Below are positions 63,192 to 64,000 of a stretch of DNA of 64,000 nucleotides, one piece after another. The stretch's first letter is position 1. Each line of letters opens with the position of its first letter. This stretch comes from Salmonella enterica subsp. enterica serovar Typhimurium str. LT2 (lineage in GTDB: Bacteria > Pseudomonadota > Gammaproteobacteria > Enterobacterales > Enterobacteriaceae): positions 434,001 through 498,000 of the forward strand of contig NC_003197.2 of NCBI RefSeq assembly GCF_000006945.2, written 5' to 3'. The translations under genes were made by a program, and so were the position numbers. Below the pieces are notes generated by a model. That model did not search any database. It was given only the letters and a program-made list of their open reading frames with translations, and was not told where the DNA came from.

Positions 63192-64000
63192 TCAACCCTT
63201 GGAGTTGGCGGATTCCGCGTGGCTCATGTCCATACCTTCCATTCCTTCATGCGAGCTGTGCTCACCTTCAGGTTGGGTCATGTCCATGCTCTTACCGTGG
63301 CCCATGAATTTGTTAATAACGTCCTTGAACAAATCAGGTTTCACGCTGGAGAAATATTCCACCTTGTTGTACTCGCTTGGCATAGCCACTTTCTCGAACG
63401 CCGCCATATCATTCATGGTGTTCGGAGACTGCTTCGCTTTTGCGACCCATTGGTCGAATTCTGCGCGGTCTTTGGTGGCGATAGCTTTAAACTTCATACC
63501 AGAGAAGCCCGGGCCGCTATAGCTGGCGGAGATGCCATCGTAGGTTCCGGGTTCGTTGGCGATCAGATGCAAACGTGTTTGCATACCGGCCATGGCATAA
63601 ATCTGGCTACCCAGACGCGGGATAAAGAAGGAGTTCATCACGGAGTTGGAGGTCACTTTGAAATAAACCGGCGTGTTCGCCGGGAAGGCGATCTCGTTGA
63701 CGGTGGCGATACCCTGCTCCGGATAGATGAAGAACCATTTCCAGTCCATGGAAACCACTTCGATGGTGATCGGTTTTTCGTCATGCGCCAGCGGCTTGCT
63801 TGGTTCAAGCGCGTGCGTGGTTTTCCAGGTCAGTACGGCAAGGAAAATGATGATTAAGATAGGCACCGTCCAGACCACGGCTTCCACTTTATTGGAGTGT
63901 GACCAGTTCGGGCTATACTTCGCATCCTTATTACTCGCACGATACTTCCAGGCGAAACCAACAGCCATCAAGATGGCGGGAATAACGACGATCAACATCA
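63192..64000 (-). CDS. cyoA: Cytochrome bo3 oxidase subunit II (C-terminal part, cut by window edge)
   Basis: About 269 codons are visible, and roughly the first 50, including the lipoprotein signal, lie beyond the window. The visible part starts inside the first membrane helix region (MLIVVIPAILMAVGFAWKYR), so the apparent ATG at 63998 is internal. The periplasmic cupredoxin domain (ITIEVVSMDWKWFFIYPEQG onward) lacks the CuA ligands, as expected for a quinol oxidase. The His- and Met-rich tail (GMEGMDMSHAE) is typical. First gene of cyoABCDE; its promoter is outside the window. Confidence 0.97.
   Translation of the reverse strand, partial: MLIVVIPAILMAVGFAWKYRASNKDAKYSPNWSHSNKVEAVVWTVPILIIIFLAVLTWKTTHALEPSKPLAHDEKPITIEVVSMDWKWFFIYPEQGIATVNEIAFPANTPVYFKVTSNSVMNSFFIPRLGSQIYAMAGMQTRLHLIANEPGTYDGISASYSGPGFSGMKFKAIATKDRAEFDQWVAKAKQSPNTMNDMAAFEKVAMPSEYNKVEYFSSVKPDLFKDVINKFMGHGKSMDMTQPEGEHSSHEGMEGMDMSHAESANSKG

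Noticed and set aside
63998..64000. Start codon of cyoA
   Set aside because: The ATG is internal. The family begins about 50 residues earlier with a lipoprotein signal outside the window.

Overview
The window is chromosomal DNA of a Salmonella enterica (subspecies I, Typhimurium-like) strain. Gene order and protein sequences follow the ddlA-to-cyo part of the E. coli K-12 map closely. It carries several blocks that, from memory, K-12 lacks at these sites: an extensin-like protein gene and an MdtG-like exporter after ddlA, the peroxiredoxin tsaA, a VOC/WYL gene pair after secF, the phnSTUV-phnR-phnWX cluster for 2-aminoethylphosphonate between thiI and yajL, and two Sel1-repeat genes between yajR and cyoE. 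The K-12 gene phoA is missing between iraP and psiF, as expected for Salmonella. All genes look intact except the two cut by the window edges (ddlA, cyoA). Many starts were moved downstream of the longest open frame, using ribosome binding sites and remembered family lengths.

Layout. 1-5,250: ddlA (cut), extensin-like gene, MFS exporter, iraP (RpoS stabilisation), psiF, adrA (diguanylate cyclase for cellulose). 5,250-12,070: proC, yaiI, the TyrR/TrpR-type aroL-yaiA-aroM block, ppnP, rdgC, mak, araJ. 12,240-18,850: sbcDC nuclease, divergent from the phosphate-sensing pair phoBR behind a Pho box. 19,250-25,470: brnQ, proY, malZ, tsaA, acpH. 25,560-31,160: queA-tgt-yajC-secD-secF (queuosine synthesis and the Sec accessory complex). 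31,300-34,400: VOC enzyme, WYL regulator, yajD, a short Ldr-type toxin gene with its antisense RNA, tsx. 34,700-39,500: yajI, then nrdR-ribD-ribH-nusB-thiL-pgpA. 39,600-45,320: yajO, dxs-ispA-xseB (isoprenoid precursors), thiI. 45,360-52,130: phosphonate uptake and breakdown. 52,230-55,720: yajL, panE, yajQ, yajR. 55,727-59,300: an accessory patch with an unlisted 30-codon membrane ORF, a decayed IS5-family (IS903-like) end and two tandem secreted Sel1-repeat proteins. 59,350-64,000: cyoABCDE, cytochrome bo3 oxidase (cyoA cut).

Themes. Phosphorus is prominent: phoBR senses phosphate, psiF is a phosphate-starvation gene in E. coli, and the phn cluster uses phosphonate. Two near-identical 12-bp palindromes lie before phnS and phnW and are the best candidate PhnR operators. 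The least explained DNA is the yajR-cyoE patch and a long near-perfect palindrome between iraP and psiF. REP-type palindromes sit in at least seven intergenic gaps, including gaps around the phn cluster.
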